DNA from: RZYY01 sp036794825
Lineage (GTDB): Bacteria > Bacteroidota > Bacteroidia > Bacteroidales > 4484-276
Reading direction: 5' to 3'
NCBI GenBank assembly: GCA_036794825.1
Contig: DAIRGA010000017.1
Span: 40,225-104,224 of the forward strand
DNA length: 64,000 nucleotides
Positions 61,957-64,000 of this stretch are shown piece by piece (position 1 is the stretch's first letter; each line of letters opens with the position of its first letter). Made by a program: the position numbers and the translations under genes. The notes under the pieces are model-generated. The model did not search any database and was not told where the DNA came from. It saw only the letters and a list, made by a program, of their open reading frames with translations.

Positions 61957-62598
61957 TTAAATACCAAATCCGAAGCCTATTCTGAAAACAGGGTTGCTGT
62001 AAGGCGTTTTATTGGTCTCATTCAGATTGTAAAGAATAAGGATACTACCATAAGCTCTGCCCCCAATACTTTGGTTTAATCCGCCCCCAATCAGAAAACC
62101 GGGAACCCGTAAATGTTCATTACCAGTTGAGTAGGGAATTCCATACACATCAACAAATTTACCGTTAGAATCTACCTTGTAATTCTCATTATAGGTAAGG
62201 TATTCGTATTCAGCATGTGCAAAAAGCCCACTTAGTAACCCAAGACCTTCAAAAATACTGGAAAAGTAATACCGAGTGAAGAGCCTTCCACCAAAAATGT
62301 TGATCTTCCGGTCCGACAAAGACCCATTCTCAGTATTCATGTAAAAGTTATCGTACTTGCTGTACTGATAGGTAAGTCCGACACCGGCAATAAAATCATC
62401 AGTCACTTTGTAGCCTACCATTGGAGAGGTTTCAATTGCAGTAAAAGTACCAAATTGAACTCCAACGATGCCTTCAAAAACCAGCCTGTCGGCAAAACTC
62501 TTTGTTTGATAAGGATTCTGGGCGCCACTATCGAATCCAAAAAGAAACCCTATTAATATAAGGTGTAATTTTAAAACATTTTTCGTTGAGATTGACAT
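61957..62598 (-). CDS. Outer-membrane beta-barrel-like protein
   Basis: The product has 213 residues with a signal peptide (LKLHLILIGFLFGFDSGAQ). The mature part shows alternating strands, for example FEGIVGVQFGTFTAIETSPMVGYKV, DFIAGVGLTYQYSKY and NIFGGRLFTRYYFSSIF, and ends in FRIGFGFGI, a C-terminal strand typical for outer-membrane barrels of this phylum. Convergent with pepD with a 22-bp gap. No enzymatic site is seen; function is unknown. Confidence 0.75.
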   Translation of the reverse strand: MSISTKNVLKLHLILIGFLFGFDSGAQNPYQTKSFADRLVFEGIVGVQFGTFTAIETSPMVGYKVTDDFIAGVGLTYQYSKYDNFYMNTENGSLSDRKINIFGGRLFTRYYFSSIFEGLGLLSGLFAHAEYEYLTYNENYKVDSNGKFVDVYGIPYSTGNEHLRVPGFLIGGGLNQSIGGRAYGSILILYNLNETNKTPYSNPVFRIGFGFGI

Positions 62599-63191
62599 CA
62601 GATTTGGATTTGAAATGTAACCTGAGAATAACGCAGAAATGATAGTTTCAACATTTTAACAGAAAGATAAATTCACACAGATTTACTATGTTATTAAAAA
62701 AGAGACACATAGGTTGATTTACTTTTACGTTTTTTAGAAAGGAGACAAATTTATTGAAAAAAAACAGAAAAAAGCTTGGTTGGTATTAAAAAATGATTGT
62801 ATCTTTGCAGCCCTTTTCAAAAAGGAGTTCTTTTCAGATTGATGGGCAAAAGAAGTTAAACTGATAATTAACGTAAAATCAGCTTCTTAAAAAGATTGAG
62901 AAAAAAAATCTCAATTTTTTTATAAAAAAGCTTGGTAGTTTAAAAATTAGAATTAATTTTGCAGCCCTTTTCAAAACAGAAAAGCAGTTCATTAAAAAGT
63001 TTGAAAAAAATTATCGAAAAATGTTGCAGGTTAAAAATTCATATTATCTTTGCAGCCCTTTTCGAAAATGAAATCGGACAGATAAGTTCTTTGAAGATAT
63101 TGAAGTAAAGTTTTTTAAGCAGCAAATATCCACAGTCAGTTTTTATTGAATGTGAAAGTAGATCCGAAAGACACAAATAAGATTTACAATT
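62599..63191 (+). promoter_or_regulatory. 16S rRNA promoter array with three copies
   Basis: Three promoters share the form TTG(G/C) - about 17-19 bp - TAnnTTTGCAGCCCTTTTC: -7 boxes TATCTTTG (62800-62807), TAATTTTG (62954-62961) and TATCTTTG (63045-63052), each followed by the same GCAGCCCTTTTC initiation stretch. The -33 parts lie at 62780-62783, 62932-62935 and 63024-63027. They are spaced 154 and 91 bp apart. The last is about 140 bp before the mature 16S end. No open frame is present. Confidence 0.85.
62895..62920 (+). terminator. Terminator-like hairpin between rRNA promoters 1 and 2
   Basis: ATTGAGA (62895-62901) pairs with TCTCAAT (62909-62915), followed by a run of T to 62920. It lies downstream of promoter P1 and upstream of P2. 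Confidence 0.6.

Positions 63192-64000
<809 letters not shown>

Overview
The window comes from a member of the Bacteroidota, most likely an anaerobe of the order Bacteroidales or a near relative. The evidence is a partial 16S rRNA gene with a Bacteroidota-like V3-V4 region at the right edge, many promoter -7 boxes of the TAnnTTTG type, type IX secretion components (PorZ, a C-terminal sorting domain, GldA), a DPP7-type S46 peptidase, an O-antigen locus ending in a reductase and a priming transferase, and a tungsten-type aldehyde:ferredoxin oxidoreductase. Genus cannot be fixed by eye.

Layout. 1-5.3 kb: a partial secreted protein, aspartate kinase and a sigma-54 response regulator on the minus strand, then a small outer-membrane protein. 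5.3-6.1 kb: a long stretch without a convincing gene. 6.1-20.2 kb: an O-antigen/polysaccharide locus with an ABC exporter (Wzm/Wzt-like), an FkbM-like methyltransferase, eight glycosyltransferases, a WbsX/GH99-like protein and a WbpG/PseA-like amidotransferase. No Wzx or Wzy gene is seen, so export appears to be ABC-dependent. 20.3-29.7 kb: an island of toxin-antitoxin and conflict genes set inside this locus: AbiEi/AbiEii, an SEC-C protein, an MNT/HEPN (type VII) pair, a DUF6922 gene with the wreck of an AbiEii toxin, HipBA, a solitary HTH regulator with a perfect operator, and a DUF4143 ATPase. The locus then ends with an SDR reductase/epimerase (27.5 kb) and a WecA/MraY-like priming transferase (29.7 kb), so the island separates the glycosyltransferases from the lipid-priming step. 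A 262-bp copy of the 3' end of the last glycosyltransferase gene lies downstream of the AbiE pair, so the pair sits between direct repeats.

30.7-47.5 kb: mostly minus-strand housekeeping and surface genes: PpnP, aldehyde:ferredoxin oxidoreductase, then (plus strand) histidine ammonia-lyase and an ECF sigma/anti-sigma/DUF4252 unit, then (minus strand) S46 peptidase, mannose-1-phosphate guanylyltransferase, SprT-like protein, a small lipoprotein, RecO, PorZ and a CcsBA cytochrome c synthase. 47.9-59.6 kb (plus strand): a 1511-residue secreted protein of unknown function, PlsY, DnaN, GldA, TrpS, HflX and Lnt. 59.6-64 kb: a CAT-anticodon tRNA, a zinc-ribbon protein, PepD, an outer-membrane protein, then a three-promoter array leading into 16S rRNA.

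No CRISPR array, insertion sequence or prophage was found. The most unusual material is the toxin-antitoxin island with its duplicated gene end, the two matching inverted-repeat operators, the 30-bp palindrome upstream of the DUF4143 ATPase, and the terminator-like hairpin inside the rRNA promoter array.
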